Shown piece by piece: positions 44,447 through 54,152 of a DNA stretch of 64,000 nucleotides (positions are counted from its first letter, which is position 1; each line of letters starts with the position of its first letter). Source of the DNA: Alphaproteobacteria bacterium. GTDB taxonomy: Bacteria; Pseudomonadota; Alphaproteobacteria; CASFRQ01; SAAU01. Both the position numbers and the translations under genes were made by a program. The DNA lies in NCBI GenBank assembly GCA_009929265.1, contig SAAU01000004.1, forward strand, positions 1 through 64,000, in the 5' to 3' direction. The notes under the pieces were generated by a model. The model saw only the letters and a list, made by a program, of their open reading frames with translations. It did no database searches and was not told the DNA's origin.

Positions 44447-45889
44447 TTATTTTTCTTGCGTTTTTGCTTTTTTGGAACCAATAAAAACTTCTTTGGGAAG
44501 GAAAATTGAAATTTTTGTTCCTTTATCCAACACGCTTTCAATTTTAATATCCCCTTTGTGATAGCGAACAATCTGTTTAACAAGAGACAGGCCAAGCCCT
44601 GTTCCTTGATGTTGTTTTGTCATCACGTTTTCGACCTGAGCAAAGGGTTCAAAAATATGGTCTAGTTTATCTTTTGGAATTCCAATCCCATTATCTTCTA
44701 CCCCAAAACAAAGCTCTTCATTTTTGGAAATATAAACAAAGACTCGAATAATACCTTTTTTCTCTTTTGTAAATTTAATCGAATTGGAAAGAAGGTTTAA
44801 AAGCACCTGCTTTATCATCCTTGGATCTACATATATTTTTGGCATTTCCTCTTTGCTAAAAACAAGCTTCTTTTCCAAAGCCGTAGGATACCCTTCCACA
44901 ATGGAGAGGCATTCTTTAATCAAATCATTGATATCAATCCATTCAGCCCGAATTTTTTCTTGATTGGCTTCAAGCTTTGAAAGATCCAAAATATCGTTAA
45001 TCAAAGACAATAAATGCGTTCCAGAAGTTGAAATATGGGCCGCATATTCTTTATAGATTTTATTTTCAATCGGGCCAAAGGCTTCCTCTTTCATCGCCTC
45101 TGAAAAACCAATAATGGCGTTAAGCGGCGTCCTTAATTCGTGACTCATTGAAGCCAAAAAGTTCGACTTTGTTTCATTGGCTCTTTCGGCAGATTTTAGG
45201 GCAAAGCCAAGTTCCGCTGTTCTGCAACGCACATCGTGCTCTAATTGCTTTTGGCGTTCTTTGGAAGATTCTTTATACGCCCAGATGAACGGATACACAC
45301 ATAAAAGAAGCAAGAAATAATACACCAAACGCCGGATAGAAGAAATGCGGAGCTTTTGCCTGACCGTTTTCATATCATAATCGGCACAAGCCAAGAACGG
45401 TTTTCCACGCAAAGAAACCTCTCGCACGCAGCCAACGCGCTGCATTTGTTTTCCTTCATAGGCCAAATCAAAAAAAGCTTTTTTTGCATTTTTATCCATC
45501 AATAACCGGATAAGCTCTGGCTCTGGATTTTTGTAAAGGCTGTAATATCTAGGAGAATCTTGCTGAGACAATTCACTTGAAGAGGTTTCGTAAAGGTCCT
45601 TGCCTTTTTTCAAAACCATTGTGTAAAAATACTTAAACCCATTTTCTTGGGATAATCGCGTCAGAAGGTGGGTCACTTCCCGATATTCTTTTGGAGAAAC
45701 CTTTTTATCGTGATAATCCCGGGGTAAGACATATTTGATATTTTTGATGGCAATTTCAATTTTTTCATCGACCTCTTGAATCTTTGAAAAAAGCGAGACT
45801 TGATACTCCACCCCGACAACAAAAGAAATTGTTGCAATGTAGATAAGATAGGCCAAAAACCACATTTTTTTCATCGAAAGGTATTGCAT
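44447..45889 (-). CDS. Membrane histidine kinase (PleC/DivJ-like)
   Basis: This 480-residue sensor kinase has a transmembrane helix near 6-30 and a periplasmic domain of about 140 residues with no recognised fold. A second helix (RLVYYFLLLLCVYPFIWAYK) and a coiled linker follow. The HisKA domain carries the H-box MSHELRTPLNAIIGFSEAM, and the HATPase domain has N, G1 (DNGIGIP), F (IFEPF) and G2 (GTGLGL) boxes. The H-box and GFSEAMKEEAFGPI are close to alphaproteobacterial PleC/DivJ/PdhS kinases that act on DivK. I chose the ATG at 45889 after GGAGG, not the GTG four codons earlier. No response regulator is adjacent. Confidence 0.88.
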   Translation of the reverse strand: MQYLSMKKMWFLAYLIYIATISFVVGVEYQVSLFSKIQEVDEKIEIAIKNIKYVLPRDYHDKKVSPKEYREVTHLLTRLSQENGFKYFYTMVLKKGKDLYETSSSELSQQDSPRYYSLYKNPEPELIRLLMDKNAKKAFFDLAYEGKQMQRVGCVREVSLRGKPFLACADYDMKTVRQKLRISSIRRLVYYFLLLLCVYPFIWAYKESSKERQKQLEHDVRCRTAELGFALKSAERANETKSNFLASMSHELRTPLNAIIGFSEAMKEEAFGPIENKIYKEYAAHISTSGTHLLSLINDILDLSKLEANQEKIRAEWIDINDLIKECLSIVEGYPTALEKKLVFSKEEMPKIYVDPRMIKQVLLNLLSNSIKFTKEKKGIIRVFVYISKNEELCFGVEDNGIGIPKDKLDHIFEPFAQVENVMTKQHQGTGLGLSLVKQIVRYHKGDIKIESVLDKGTKISIFLPKEVFIGSKKAKTQEK

Positions 45890-46040
45890 ATAAGCCTCCA
45901 CTTCAAGAACAATACCAAGATTTATCGCTTTGCTCCAGTAAAATTTATAAAAATTTGAAAATTAACTATCCCTTTATCCAATTTTCTATTATATTACTTA
46001 AAAAAACAAATGAAAAAATCAAACAAAGAAAGGACATCGA

Positions 46041-47585
46041 ATGTTAAAACGAAGACCTGTTATTTTATGTATTTTAGATGGCTGGGGCTATCGAGAAAAT
46101 AAGCAGGACAATGCCATTGAAATGTCGAATACCCCTTGCTGGCATAGAATTGTTAAAGAAAACCCAACAATGATGCTTCAAACCTCTGGTTTAGATGTGG
46201 GACTTCCAAATGGACAAATGGGAAATTCGGAAGTTGGCCATACAAATTTAGGAGCCGGTCGCGTCGTTATGCAAGATCTTCCTCGAATCGATAAAGCCAT
46301 TAAAACAGGGGAAATCAAGAAAAATCCCGTTCTTTTAGAGCTTATTGAAACCCTAAAACGAACCAAAGGAACATGTCATTTAATGGGCTTGATGAGCCCT
46401 GGGGGGGTTCATTCCCATCAACGTCATATGGAAGCCCTTGCTCACCTTTTAAATGAGGCAGGCATTCCTGTTTGCGTTCATGCTTATTTGGATGGAAGAG
46501 ATACGCCTCCTGATTCTGCCCTTCATTTTGTGCAAGAATTTGAACAAAACACGAAAGACTGTGCCCATGTTAAACTTTCAACTTTATGCGGCAGATTCTA
46601 CGCTATGGACAGAGATAACCGCTGGGAAAGAGTTTCAAAAGCTTATAATATGTTGACTTTAGGGGAAGGCACACACTTTTCATCTGCAAAAGAAGCGTTA
46701 GAAGAATCCTATAAAAACAAAATCTTTGATGAATTTGTGGAACCTGTCATTCTCTCTGATTATCAAGACATGAAAGACGGCGACGCTGTTTTAATGGCGA
46801 ATTTTAGATCTGATAGAGCGCGAGAAATCCTTTTAATGCTCCTTAAAAAAGACTTTGACAAAGCTCCTCGGAAAAAAGAAATTCAATTTGCATCAAGCGT
46901 CGGAATGACAGAATATTCTGAAGAACATAATACTCTTTTAAAAACCCTTTTCCCCGCCGAGTCTTTAACACATATTTATGGGGAAATTATCTCTGAAGCA
47001 GGACTAAAGCAACTTCGAATCGCAGAGACTGAAAAATACGCCCACGTCACCTTCTTTTTCAACGGGGGCGAAGAAAAGAAATTTGACGGGGAAGACAGAA
47101 TTTTAATTCCTTCTCCAAAAGTGGCCACTTACGATATGAAACCTGAAATGTCTGCTTTTGAAGTGACAGATAACTTGGTCGAAGCTATTAAAAGTGAAAA
47201 ATATGACACGATTATCGTCAATTATGCCAATGGAGATATGGTCGGACATACAGGCGTTTTATCGGCAGCCATTAAAGCTGTTGAAGCGGTGGACACATGC
47301 TTAGCACGCCTTGAATCTGTCGTAAAAGAAGTGGGCGGCGTGATGTTTATTACAGCCGATCATGGAAACTGTGAACTGATGAAGGACGAAAAAACAAACG
47401 CCCCTTATACAGCCCATACCAACACACCTGTGAAGGCTCTTTTACTCAATCCGCCTGAAGAAGTTAAGGCAATGAAAGACGGCCGATTGGCTGATGTGGC
47501 CCCAACACTTTTGGCTCTTTTAGGGCTTCCAAAACCTGTCGAAATGACAGGAGAGTCTCTTCTTGTCCTAAAAAAGGAGGACTAG
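46041..47585 (+). CDS. gpmI: 2,3-bisphosphoglycerate-independent phosphoglycerate mutase
   Basis: This 514-residue glycolytic enzyme interconverts 3- and 2-phosphoglycerate using two Mn ions. It has the metal-binding start CILDGWGYRENKQDNAIEMS, the catalytic serine in MGNSEVGHTNLGAGR, HLMGLMSPGGVHSHQRHME and the second metal site TADHGNCELM. AAAGGA precedes the ATG. It is the first of five co-oriented genes in the order gpmI, envC, ctpA, yibQ, rppH, a conserved alphaproteobacterial arrangement. Confidence 0.97.
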   Translation: MLKRRPVILCILDGWGYRENKQDNAIEMSNTPCWHRIVKENPTMMLQTSGLDVGLPNGQMGNSEVGHTNLGAGRVVMQDLPRIDKAIKTGEIKKNPVLLELIETLKRTKGTCHLMGLMSPGGVHSHQRHMEALAHLLNEAGIPVCVHAYLDGRDTPPDSALHFVQEFEQNTKDCAHVKLSTLCGRFYAMDRDNRWERVSKAYNMLTLGEGTHFSSAKEALEESYKNKIFDEFVEPVILSDYQDMKDGDAVLMANFRSDRAREILLMLLKKDFDKAPRKKEIQFASSVGMTEYSEEHNTLLKTLFPAESLTHIYGEIISEAGLKQLRIAETEKYAHVTFFFNGGEEKKFDGEDRILIPSPKVATYDMKPEMSAFEVTDNLVEAIKSEKYDTIIVNYANGDMVGHTGVLSAAIKAVEAVDTCLARLESVVKEVGGVMFITADHGNCELMKDEKTNAPYTAHTNTPVKALLLNPPEEVKAMKDGRLADVAPTLLALLGLPKPVEMTGESLLVLKKED

Positions 47586-47592
47586 TTTTTTT

Positions 47593-48810
47593 ATGAAAAA
47601 GCACGTTCTTTTCGGATTTTTAGTGGGATTGAGTCTTTTGTCTCCTATTTTGGAGACTAAGGCTCGTCCACGTGCTTCTTCAAAAGATTTAAGAAAAATC
47701 GAACAAAAAATTAAGCAAGAAAAACGCACCTCCCTTTCTATGAAGAAAAAGGCAAGTCTCGTCGCCTCTGAAATTATGGGTGTGAAAAAGAAAATGGTGG
47801 TCGCCGCTAGAACGATTCAAGATCAGGAACTTACCCTTTCCAAATTGGAAAAAAATTTGGCCTACCTCAGACGCGATCAGGCTAATGTGATTAAGGATTT
47901 AAAATCAAAAGATGGGCAGCTTGTTAAAGTTTCGACAGCCCTTCAACGCCTAGCTACACGCCCAACAGAGGTTTTACTTGCCCAACCGATGCCCCCTATT
48001 GATACGTTAAGAAGTGCCATTTTATTACGCGAAATGGTTTCTCCTTTGGAATCAACAGCAGAAAAATTACGTCACAATTTAAATATTTTAAGTTCCCTGC
48101 GTGCAGCCAGCCGTGCCCAAGTATCTCAAATAAAAATTGCCTCAGCTCGATTAGAAGATAAACATAAGCATATGAAACGCTTACTTTCTCAAAAGAAAGT
48201 TCTTCAAAATCGATTCGAAACAGAAAGTAAAGAAGCTCAAAAACGCGCCTTTTCTTTGGCTCAACAAGCGCGCAGTTTAAAAGATCTTTTAGCTAAACTT
48301 GAAATTGAAAAACGAAAACGGATGGATGCTCAGCGGCGGCAAAAATTGGCGTTGGCTTCTTTGGCTTCTCTCACCACAAAACCCCTTCAAGCTAATTCAC
48401 TCATTTCAGAACTTCCTAAAGGAATATTTGAAAAATCAAAAGGGAAACTTGCTTTCCCTGTTGTCGGCAGAATTACCTCCTTATTTAATTCTGATAATGT
48501 TTCTTCTGTTTTCTCAAAAGGCCTTACAATTAAAGCCAGAAAGAGTGCTCAAGTTATCACGCCTTTTGATGGGGTTGTGCTCTACTCTGGAAACTTTAAA
48601 AGCTATGGAAACCTTTTAATTATTGAACATGCAGAAGGATATCATTCTTTACTTTCTGGTTTGCAAGATATTGATGTTTCAACAGGACAAAACTTGCTTG
48701 CCGGAGAACCTGTCGGTATTATGTCGACAAAAGGGCCTTCTTCGTTGTATATTGAACTTAGAAAAAATAACGAACCCATCGATCCACTTCCATGGTTTTA
48801 TCGAAAATAG
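47593..48810 (+). CDS. envC: EnvC-like murein hydrolase activator (degenerate LytM/M23 domain)
   Basis: This 405-residue protein has a signal peptide, two coiled-coil blocks (about 30-110 and 150-250) and a C-terminal LytM/M23 domain (about 285-405). The metal ligands of active M23 peptidases are missing: the usual HXGXD reads FSKGLTIKA and the HXH histidine pair reads SLYIEL. As in EnvC of Escherichia coli, it probably activates an amidase during cell separation and is not a peptidase itself. It follows gpmI by 7 bp and precedes ctpA by 24 bp. Confidence 0.9.
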   Translation: MKKHVLFGFLVGLSLLSPILETKARPRASSKDLRKIEQKIKQEKRTSLSMKKKASLVASEIMGVKKKMVVAARTIQDQELTLSKLEKNLAYLRRDQANVIKDLKSKDGQLVKVSTALQRLATRPTEVLLAQPMPPIDTLRSAILLREMVSPLESTAEKLRHNLNILSSLRAASRAQVSQIKIASARLEDKHKHMKRLLSQKKVLQNRFETESKEAQKRAFSLAQQARSLKDLLAKLEIEKRKRMDAQRRQKLALASLASLTTKPLQANSLISELPKGIFEKSKGKLAFPVVGRITSLFNSDNVSSVFSKGLTIKARKSAQVITPFDGVVLYSGNFKSYGNLLIIEHAEGYHSLLSGLQDIDVSTGQNLLAGEPVGIMSTKGPSSLYIELRKNNEPIDPLPWFYRK

Positions 48811-48834
48811 ACTGTATTTAAGGGATACCTCAAC

Positions 48835-50124
48835 ATGAAAAAAATATTTTTAAGCTTCTTGCTTCTTCTTTCTTTAACGCCTTGTGTTTTTGCAAATGAA
48901 AAAATACCTGAACAAGAAAATCCCTACCTTTTGTTGGAGGCTTTTGGAACTGCTTTTCAAACGATTCGCAAAGATTACGTCGATCCTATTGAAGATAAAA
49001 AATTGGTTGAATCGGCTATCAATGGCATGCTTGCTTCCTTGGATCCCCACTCTGGATTTATGAACAAAAAAAGCTTTGAAGATATGCAAGTTCAAACGAA
49101 AGGCGAATTTGGCGGTCTTGGAGTCGAAGTGACTATGGAAAACGGATGGGTTCGAGTCGTTTCTCCGATTGATGATACGCCTGCATTTAAAGCGGGACTT
49201 AAACCAGGGGACTATTTCACACATATTGACGGAGTCGCCATTATGGGGATGACCTTGAATCAAGCGGTCGATAAAATGCGTGGAAAACCCGATACAAAAA
49301 TTACATTGACGATTTCAAGAAAAGGCGAAAAACCTTTTGATATCACACTTAAACGCGCCATTATCCATATCCAAAGTGTAAAGCACGAAGCTAAAGAAAA
49401 TATTGGCTATATTCGTATTTCATCTTTTATGGGCACAACAGCCGATGGCGTTAAAAAAGCGATAGAAGACTTAAATAAAGAAATTGGAAAAGATAAAGTT
49501 TTGGGATATCTCATTGATTTAAGAAATAATCCAGGTGGACTTTTAGACCAAGCTGTTGGGGTTGTGGATTTATTTTTGGATAAAGGCGAAATTGTCTCTA
49601 CCCGATCAAAACGCCCTGAAGAAACTTTAAAATTTACAGCTAAAAAAGGGGATATTACGAACAAAAAGCCAATTGTCGTCCTTATCAATGAAGGATCGGC
49701 CAGTGCTTCTGAAATTGTCGCAGGGGCTTTGCAGGATCATCATCGGGCGCTTATTGTGGGAAATAAGTCTTTTGGAAAAGGGTCTGTTCAAACTATTATT
49801 CCAATGCCTGGCTATGGCGCGTTAAGGATGACGACAGCACGTTATTACACGCCTTCTGGACGTTCTATCCAAGCTAAAGGAATTCAACCTGACATCTTAA
49901 TTAAACAAGCAAAAATTGAAGAGGTCTCTTCTGTTTTGGATCGTTATTCTGAAGCTGCCCTTCCAGGGGCCATCGGTGAAAAAGAAGGGCAAAAAGCCCC
50001 TCACCTTCAAAAGAAGAAAAAAGAGAATCAAGACGACTCTAAAGAAGAAGAAACAAAAACTGACTATCAGCTAGAACGAGCTTTAGACATCTTAAAAGGA
50101 ATTTCCATTTATAAAGGGAATTAA
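48835..50124 (+). CDS. ctpA: C-terminal processing protease CtpA (S41)
   Basis: This 429-residue protein has a signal peptide and a PDZ domain (about 95-175, containing GLGVEVTMENGWVRVV and AGLKPGDYF). A tail-specific serine protease domain follows, with the catalytic serine in NEGSASASEIVAG and lysine in GKGSVQT. The C-terminus is Lys/Glu-rich. It degrades or matures periplasmic proteins. The preceding envC-like gene suggests a role in cell-wall hydrolase control. A GGGA motif lies before the ATG. Confidence 0.95.
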   Translation: MKKIFLSFLLLLSLTPCVFANEKIPEQENPYLLLEAFGTAFQTIRKDYVDPIEDKKLVESAINGMLASLDPHSGFMNKKSFEDMQVQTKGEFGGLGVEVTMENGWVRVVSPIDDTPAFKAGLKPGDYFTHIDGVAIMGMTLNQAVDKMRGKPDTKITLTISRKGEKPFDITLKRAIIHIQSVKHEAKENIGYIRISSFMGTTADGVKKAIEDLNKEIGKDKVLGYLIDLRNNPGGLLDQAVGVVDLFLDKGEIVSTRSKRPEETLKFTAKKGDITNKKPIVVLINEGSASASEIVAGALQDHHRALIVGNKSFGKGSVQTIIPMPGYGALRMTTARYYTPSGRSIQAKGIQPDILIKQAKIEEVSSVLDRYSEAALPGAIGEKEGQKAPHLQKKKKENQDDSKEEETKTDYQLERALDILKGISIYKGN

Positions 50125-50145
50125 CGGAAAAGAAAGGACGTCATT

Positions 50146-50847
50146 ATGAAAAATCAGGGACATAAAAAAGAGAGTTTTGCTTTTTTCTTTATTTTGATTC
50201 TGCTTTTTATTTTTACAGGGGTTTCTCTTTACTTTTTTAAGCAAAAACAGCCTCAAAAGATTGTCATTGAAATAAATAGGCCTTCTGTGATGGCGTCTTC
50301 ACCTGCTCCTGTTTTAGAAAAGAGTGAAAATGAAAAGCGCCCCCTAGAAAAACGGCAGGTGCGTTTTATTATCAATGAGTTGGGACTTCAAGAAACCCTC
50401 ACTTGGCAAGTGATTCAAAACTTTCCGCCTTCTGTGACTTTAGCGTTTATGCCTTCCTCTTTGCTTTTAGAGCAACAAATTAAACAAGCTAAAGAAAAAG
50501 GATTTCCTGTTTTATTGGATTTTACATATTCAAAGAAAAAACCTTACCTTCAAATGGCTTTAGATATGAAACAAAAAGGGGTTGACGGAGGCTTAGACTT
50601 AAGCAAAAAAACACCTGCTCTCTTGGGAAAATATCCTGTCCTCACGTCTTTTTCAACAATACTTACCCCTCCTTTTACGCCAGCTTTAATTTCAAAAAAA
50701 CTAGAGACGTTAAAGGCTTTCCCTCTTCATGAACCTATAACCGTTTTGGTTCCTGCAGTTCCTTCTGTTTTGAATGAAGTGGGGCGCTTTATTTCAGAAA
50801 ATAAAGAACTTTTTGTATTCGAAAACATCAAAAAAGAAAGGAATTAA
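50146..50847 (+). CDS. Reduced YibQ-like divergent polysaccharide deacetylase
   Basis: This 233-residue protein has an N-terminal transmembrane helix and a core matching the first part of YibQ-like divergent polysaccharide deacetylases: FIINELGLQETLTWQVIQNFPPSVTLAFMP and GFPVLLDFTYSKKKP. In homologues the first of these strings carries an aspartate pair (IDDLG) and the second LLH-MEP. Here they read INELG and DFTYS, so metal-binding residues are changed. It is also about half to two thirds the family length. It lies between ctpA and rppH, the usual yibQ slot. It is probably not an active deacetylase. Confidence 0.78.
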   Translation: MKNQGHKKESFAFFFILILLFIFTGVSLYFFKQKQPQKIVIEINRPSVMASSPAPVLEKSENEKRPLEKRQVRFIINELGLQETLTWQVIQNFPPSVTLAFMPSSLLLEQQIKQAKEKGFPVLLDFTYSKKKPYLQMALDMKQKGVDGGLDLSKKTPALLGKYPVLTSFSTILTPPFTPALISKKLETLKAFPLHEPITVLVPAVPSVLNEVGRFISENKELFVFENIKKERN

Positions 50848-50848
50848 A

Positions 50849-51346
50849 ATGGATGCATTTCGTAAAAATGTAGGTCTTTGCATTTTTAATAAAGAAGGAA
50901 AAATTCTTTTGGCTAGACGCGCAGATCTTCCAGAGGAGGCCTTTTATCCCTGGCAAATGCCTCAAGGGGGAATTGACGAAAACGAAACCGTTACTAAGGC
51001 CGGCTTACGGGAACTTAAAGAAGAACTTGATTTAGATAAAGTTAAAATTATTGCCGAATCAAAGGAATGGATACCTTATACTTTTCCAAAAGATATTCCT
51101 CCTGTTGTGGACATTAAAACAGGGGTAAAATATATCGGGCAAAACCAAAAATGGCTCCTTATAGAGCTCATCGGGGAGGATAAAGATATTCGTTTAGATG
51201 CTTTTCCAGAGGAAATTGAATTTGTTGATTGGGGCTGGTTTGATATAAAAGAAGCTCCCGAACTTGCTGTTCAATTTAAAAAAGAGACGTATCAAAAAGT
51301 TTTAAAAGAATTTGAACCGATTATAAAAAAAGAATTAAAAAAATAA
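50849..51346 (+). CDS. rppH: RNA pyrophosphohydrolase RppH
   Basis: This 165-residue Nudix hydrolase removes pyrophosphate from the 5' end of primary transcripts and starts RNase E-dependent decay. It shows NVGLCIFNKEGKILLARR, the WQMPQGGIDENE motif and the Nudix box GGIDENETVTKAGLRELKEEL. I chose the ATG at 50849, one base after the yibQ-like stop and after AAAGGA. An in-frame extension starts at 50774 inside the upstream gene and is rejected. Confidence 0.95.
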   Translation: MDAFRKNVGLCIFNKEGKILLARRADLPEEAFYPWQMPQGGIDENETVTKAGLRELKEELDLDKVKIIAESKEWIPYTFPKDIPPVVDIKTGVKYIGQNQKWLLIELIGEDKDIRLDAFPEEIEFVDWGWFDIKEAPELAVQFKKETYQKVLKEFEPIIKKELKK

Positions 51347-51372
51347 TCCGTTAATCATTAAAAATTTTCATA

Positions 51373-51404
51373 AAAGAAGGAGGGGAAAACCCCTCCTTTT
51401 TTTT
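51373..51404 (+). terminator. Intrinsic terminator of the gpmI-rppH operon
   Basis: AAGGAGGGG at 51377-51385 pairs perfectly with CCCCTCCTT at 51390-51398, followed by a T run. The T-run faces + strand transcription. Confidence 0.9.
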
Positions 51405-51421
51405 AGACTTTGTTTTTACTT

Positions 51422-52099
51422 TTATTCTGTAAAGGCTTGTGTAAGAGCCTTTTTCGAAATATCTTTAAAGGCGTCTTTAATTTCACGATTCATATTCAAA
51501 ACAGAAGGAATATCAATAGGGAATTGATGCATTAAAGCGCCATTTGTTCTTGGTTTTCCAATTTCTTCCAAGAAATCCATCACATCTTCCCCTTCTGATT
51601 TTTCATTTAAGACCGTTCCATCTTTTTTAACTGTCACAGAAAAGGTTTGAGGATCTTCTTTTTCAAACCGGAAAACGGCTTTTCTAGAAACATCCCCCTC
51701 TTCATTCCAAGATTCGTAAATCTTACATTCGGAGCCTTCCATTAAAAGAATAAAATTTTGAACTTTTGGACGACCTGCTTCGTCAAATTTTAGGATTCTT
51801 TTAAGGTTTCTGTCTTCCTCTACACTTTGAGAAAACGAATTTGAAACGCTCATCAATTTTTGTAAAGAAGAAAAAACAACCTCTGTCGTCACAAGAGCTT
51901 GGACAGGTTTTTCGATTTTAGAAACGACTCGTTCTGAAAGCAATATATGCGTTTTAACATCATAATTTTGAGTTAAGACAACCTGTTGTGAAATTCCATT
52001 TTGACTTAAATGACCTTCGCTTGTTAATTCAATTATTTTGCGGCCATCTTCCTCAACAACAATCACTTCACTTTTTTGTCCATTTTCCTCTAAAATCAT
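51422..52099 (-). CDS. Protein of unknown function
   Basis: I do not recognise this 225-residue protein. It has no signal peptide or membrane segment and is acidic, with 'MEGSECKIYESW' and a TFSVTVKKDG segment predicted to be beta-rich. The ATG at 52099 follows AGGAG with a seven-base gap; the GTG two codons earlier is too close to that site. It lies downstream of ppiD on the same strand with about 110 bp between them and converges on the rppH terminator. Confidence 0.72.
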   Translation of the reverse strand: MILEENGQKSEVIVVEEDGRKIIELTSEGHLSQNGISQQVVLTQNYDVKTHILLSERVVSKIEKPVQALVTTEVVFSSLQKLMSVSNSFSQSVEEDRNLKRILKFDEAGRPKVQNFILLMEGSECKIYESWNEEGDVSRKAVFRFEKEDPQTFSVTVKKDGTVLNEKSEGEDVMDFLEEIGKPRTNGALMHQFPIDIPSVLNMNREIKDAFKDISKKALTQAFTE

Positions 52100-52207
52100 T
52101 GTCACACTCCTTAACTTTCATAAAATCTAATCAAAAGATAAACCCCTTTTGAAAAAAACTCAATACCTTTTTAAAAACTCCCTTTACCTTTGAAAAGGCT
52201 CTCTTTC

Positions 52208-54070
52208 CTACTCATCAACGGTTTTGAAAGTCTCTGAAATAAGCTTATAGTCTATCTTTACGCCCAATTTATTTGCGTAAAAAGAAATCATTTCATCGGT
52301 TCTTGCCAAAGAAAGTTGACGGGCAAAATTCTGCACAAAAACCTTAAAGTCTTTTTTATCCGTTTCTTTTGGAAGAAGCACGGTATCAACTTTTCCTAAG
52401 ACAACTTCACCTTCCAAACTTAACACAAAATTTTCGCCTTTTTTCGTTTTGAAAACCTTATCTAAAAGCTGGCCTTGGAAAATCCCTTTTCCAGATCTTG
52501 AAATTTCTTTTTCTGTTTGAACAGGAAGAGAAGTTTTTTGAGCTAAGTCCTTAAAAGAGGTTTTAATTTTTTCTTCAAATTGAGAGGAAAGCTCTTTCAA
52601 AGCAACCTTTTGCTTGTCCTTTTTATAGACGTCCAAAATCTCTTTTTCAGATTGTTTTAATGTCTTATAGGTCAAAGGCGTAATTTCTTCAACAGAGGCC
52701 ACAAGAAGCCCTCCATTGACGTCCATCGGTCTTAACAGCGTCCCTTTTGGCGTGATAAAAATTTCTTGCATTAAAGAAGCATTGGCAAAAAGCCCTTCCT
52801 TTTCACCTTCAATTTTCAAAGATTTCTTTTCTAAAAGAGGAAGGTTCAATTCCTTTGAAATAGAAACAATATCTTTTCCAAGAGCTAACGCATTTTCAGC
52901 TTCCACCCGTTTTGCCTCGGCTAAAGCAAAGGATTTTTCCTTTTTAAGATTAGCAAAAAGGCTTTCTTTAACTTCTTTTTCTTTCGGATAAACGGCGGCT
53001 TTAATATCCTTTACACATAAAAGATGAACCCCCAAAGACGTTTCAACTGGACCAATCACTTCCCCTTTTTTAGCCTTAAATAACGGGGTAGAAAGTTCCG
53101 TTAAAAGTTGATCTTTTGAAACCCAACCAAAGTCTGTTTCTTGTTCTGTTTGACCAGCTTTCTCTTTTGCAACCTGCTCAAAGTTCTTTGAAGTTAACCC
53201 TTTTTTAAGATCCTCTGCCTCTTTCAAGCTTGAAACTTTAATTTGTAAAACTTGACGCGTCTCAGGAATAACGAGAGAGGCTTTCCGCGTTTGATAGGCT
53301 TCATCGACTTCCTCTTGAGAAACGTTCACAAGACCTTCAACCCCTTTTGGTGTCACTAAAATATAGGAAACATCCCGAGTTTCTGGGAAAACCAAATCTT
53401 GACGCATGGAATCATAATAGGCTTGCTTTTCTTCTTTCGTTGGAAGAGAAGTGACTTTTAAATCGTCTGCTTTAACTTCAATAAAAGAAACGTTCCGTTT
53501 TTCTGCGGCATATTTATAAAAAGATTGAGTTAAAAGAAGGGGAATATCTTGCGTAATCCCCGTTGCATCAAAAAGATGTCTTTCCGCCAATTCTTGTTGT
53601 AAAGAAGCAATAAATTCTTTTTCAGAAAGATTCATTTTTCGCAAATACGCATGCAAAAGACCTCTATCAAAATGCCCTAACATATTTTGAAAATTTTCAT
53701 TGCGAAGAAGGTATTGCCGAACCGAATCATCACTTGCGATGGTTCCAAAATCTTCAACCATTTGCCTCTTCAAAGAGCTGAGCACAACACGAGCCATCGT
53801 TTGTTCCAAAAGTCCCATAGAAAGTGCTTGCTTTTGCGTGAAAGGTTGATTGCCCATTAGTGCTCGATATTTTTGAATATCTTTATCAAATTCTTGTCTT
53901 AAACGAAAAGCGTTAATTTTCTCATTTCCTACTTCAATTAAGGTATCTTTACGTCCTAAACGCGTGACCATATCCGAAACGCCCCATAACGACACCATAC
54001 TAACAGCAATACAAAGTAAAATAATTTTAAAGAAAAAACTTTCCCCTAATCGTCTAAAAAGCATAATCAT
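52208..54070 (-). CDS. PpiD-like periplasmic peptidyl-prolyl isomerase/chaperone
   Basis: This 620-residue protein has an N-terminal membrane anchor (residues 14-33) and a SurA-like N-terminal domain. A parvulin domain near 260-370 shows DFGWVSKDQLLTEL, GEVIGPVETSLGVHLL and the TRQVLQIKV strand. A second, weaker parvulin-like repeat lies toward the C-terminus. PpiD proteins assist folding of exported proteins at the inner membrane. AAGGA precedes the ATG. An ATG two codons downstream is an equally possible start. Confidence 0.88.
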   Translation of the reverse strand: MIMLFRRLGESFFFKIILLCIAVSMVSLWGVSDMVTRLGRKDTLIEVGNEKINAFRLRQEFDKDIQKYRALMGNQPFTQKQALSMGLLEQTMARVVLSSLKRQMVEDFGTIASDDSVRQYLLRNENFQNMLGHFDRGLLHAYLRKMNLSEKEFIASLQQELAERHLFDATGITQDIPLLLTQSFYKYAAEKRNVSFIEVKADDLKVTSLPTKEEKQAYYDSMRQDLVFPETRDVSYILVTPKGVEGLVNVSQEEVDEAYQTRKASLVIPETRQVLQIKVSSLKEAEDLKKGLTSKNFEQVAKEKAGQTEQETDFGWVSKDQLLTELSTPLFKAKKGEVIGPVETSLGVHLLCVKDIKAAVYPKEKEVKESLFANLKKEKSFALAEAKRVEAENALALGKDIVSISKELNLPLLEKKSLKIEGEKEGLFANASLMQEIFITPKGTLLRPMDVNGGLLVASVEEITPLTYKTLKQSEKEILDVYKKDKQKVALKELSSQFEEKIKTSFKDLAQKTSLPVQTEKEISRSGKGIFQGQLLDKVFKTKKGENFVLSLEGEVVLGKVDTVLLPKETDKKDFKVFVQNFARQLSLARTDEMISFYANKLGVKIDYKLISETFKTVDE

Positions 54071-54152
54071 AAAATAAATCCTTAAATAAATCTTAAAATA
54101 ATGGGTTTATCATACTGATGTCCCAGCGTAAGTGCAATAAAAATCTTTCCTC

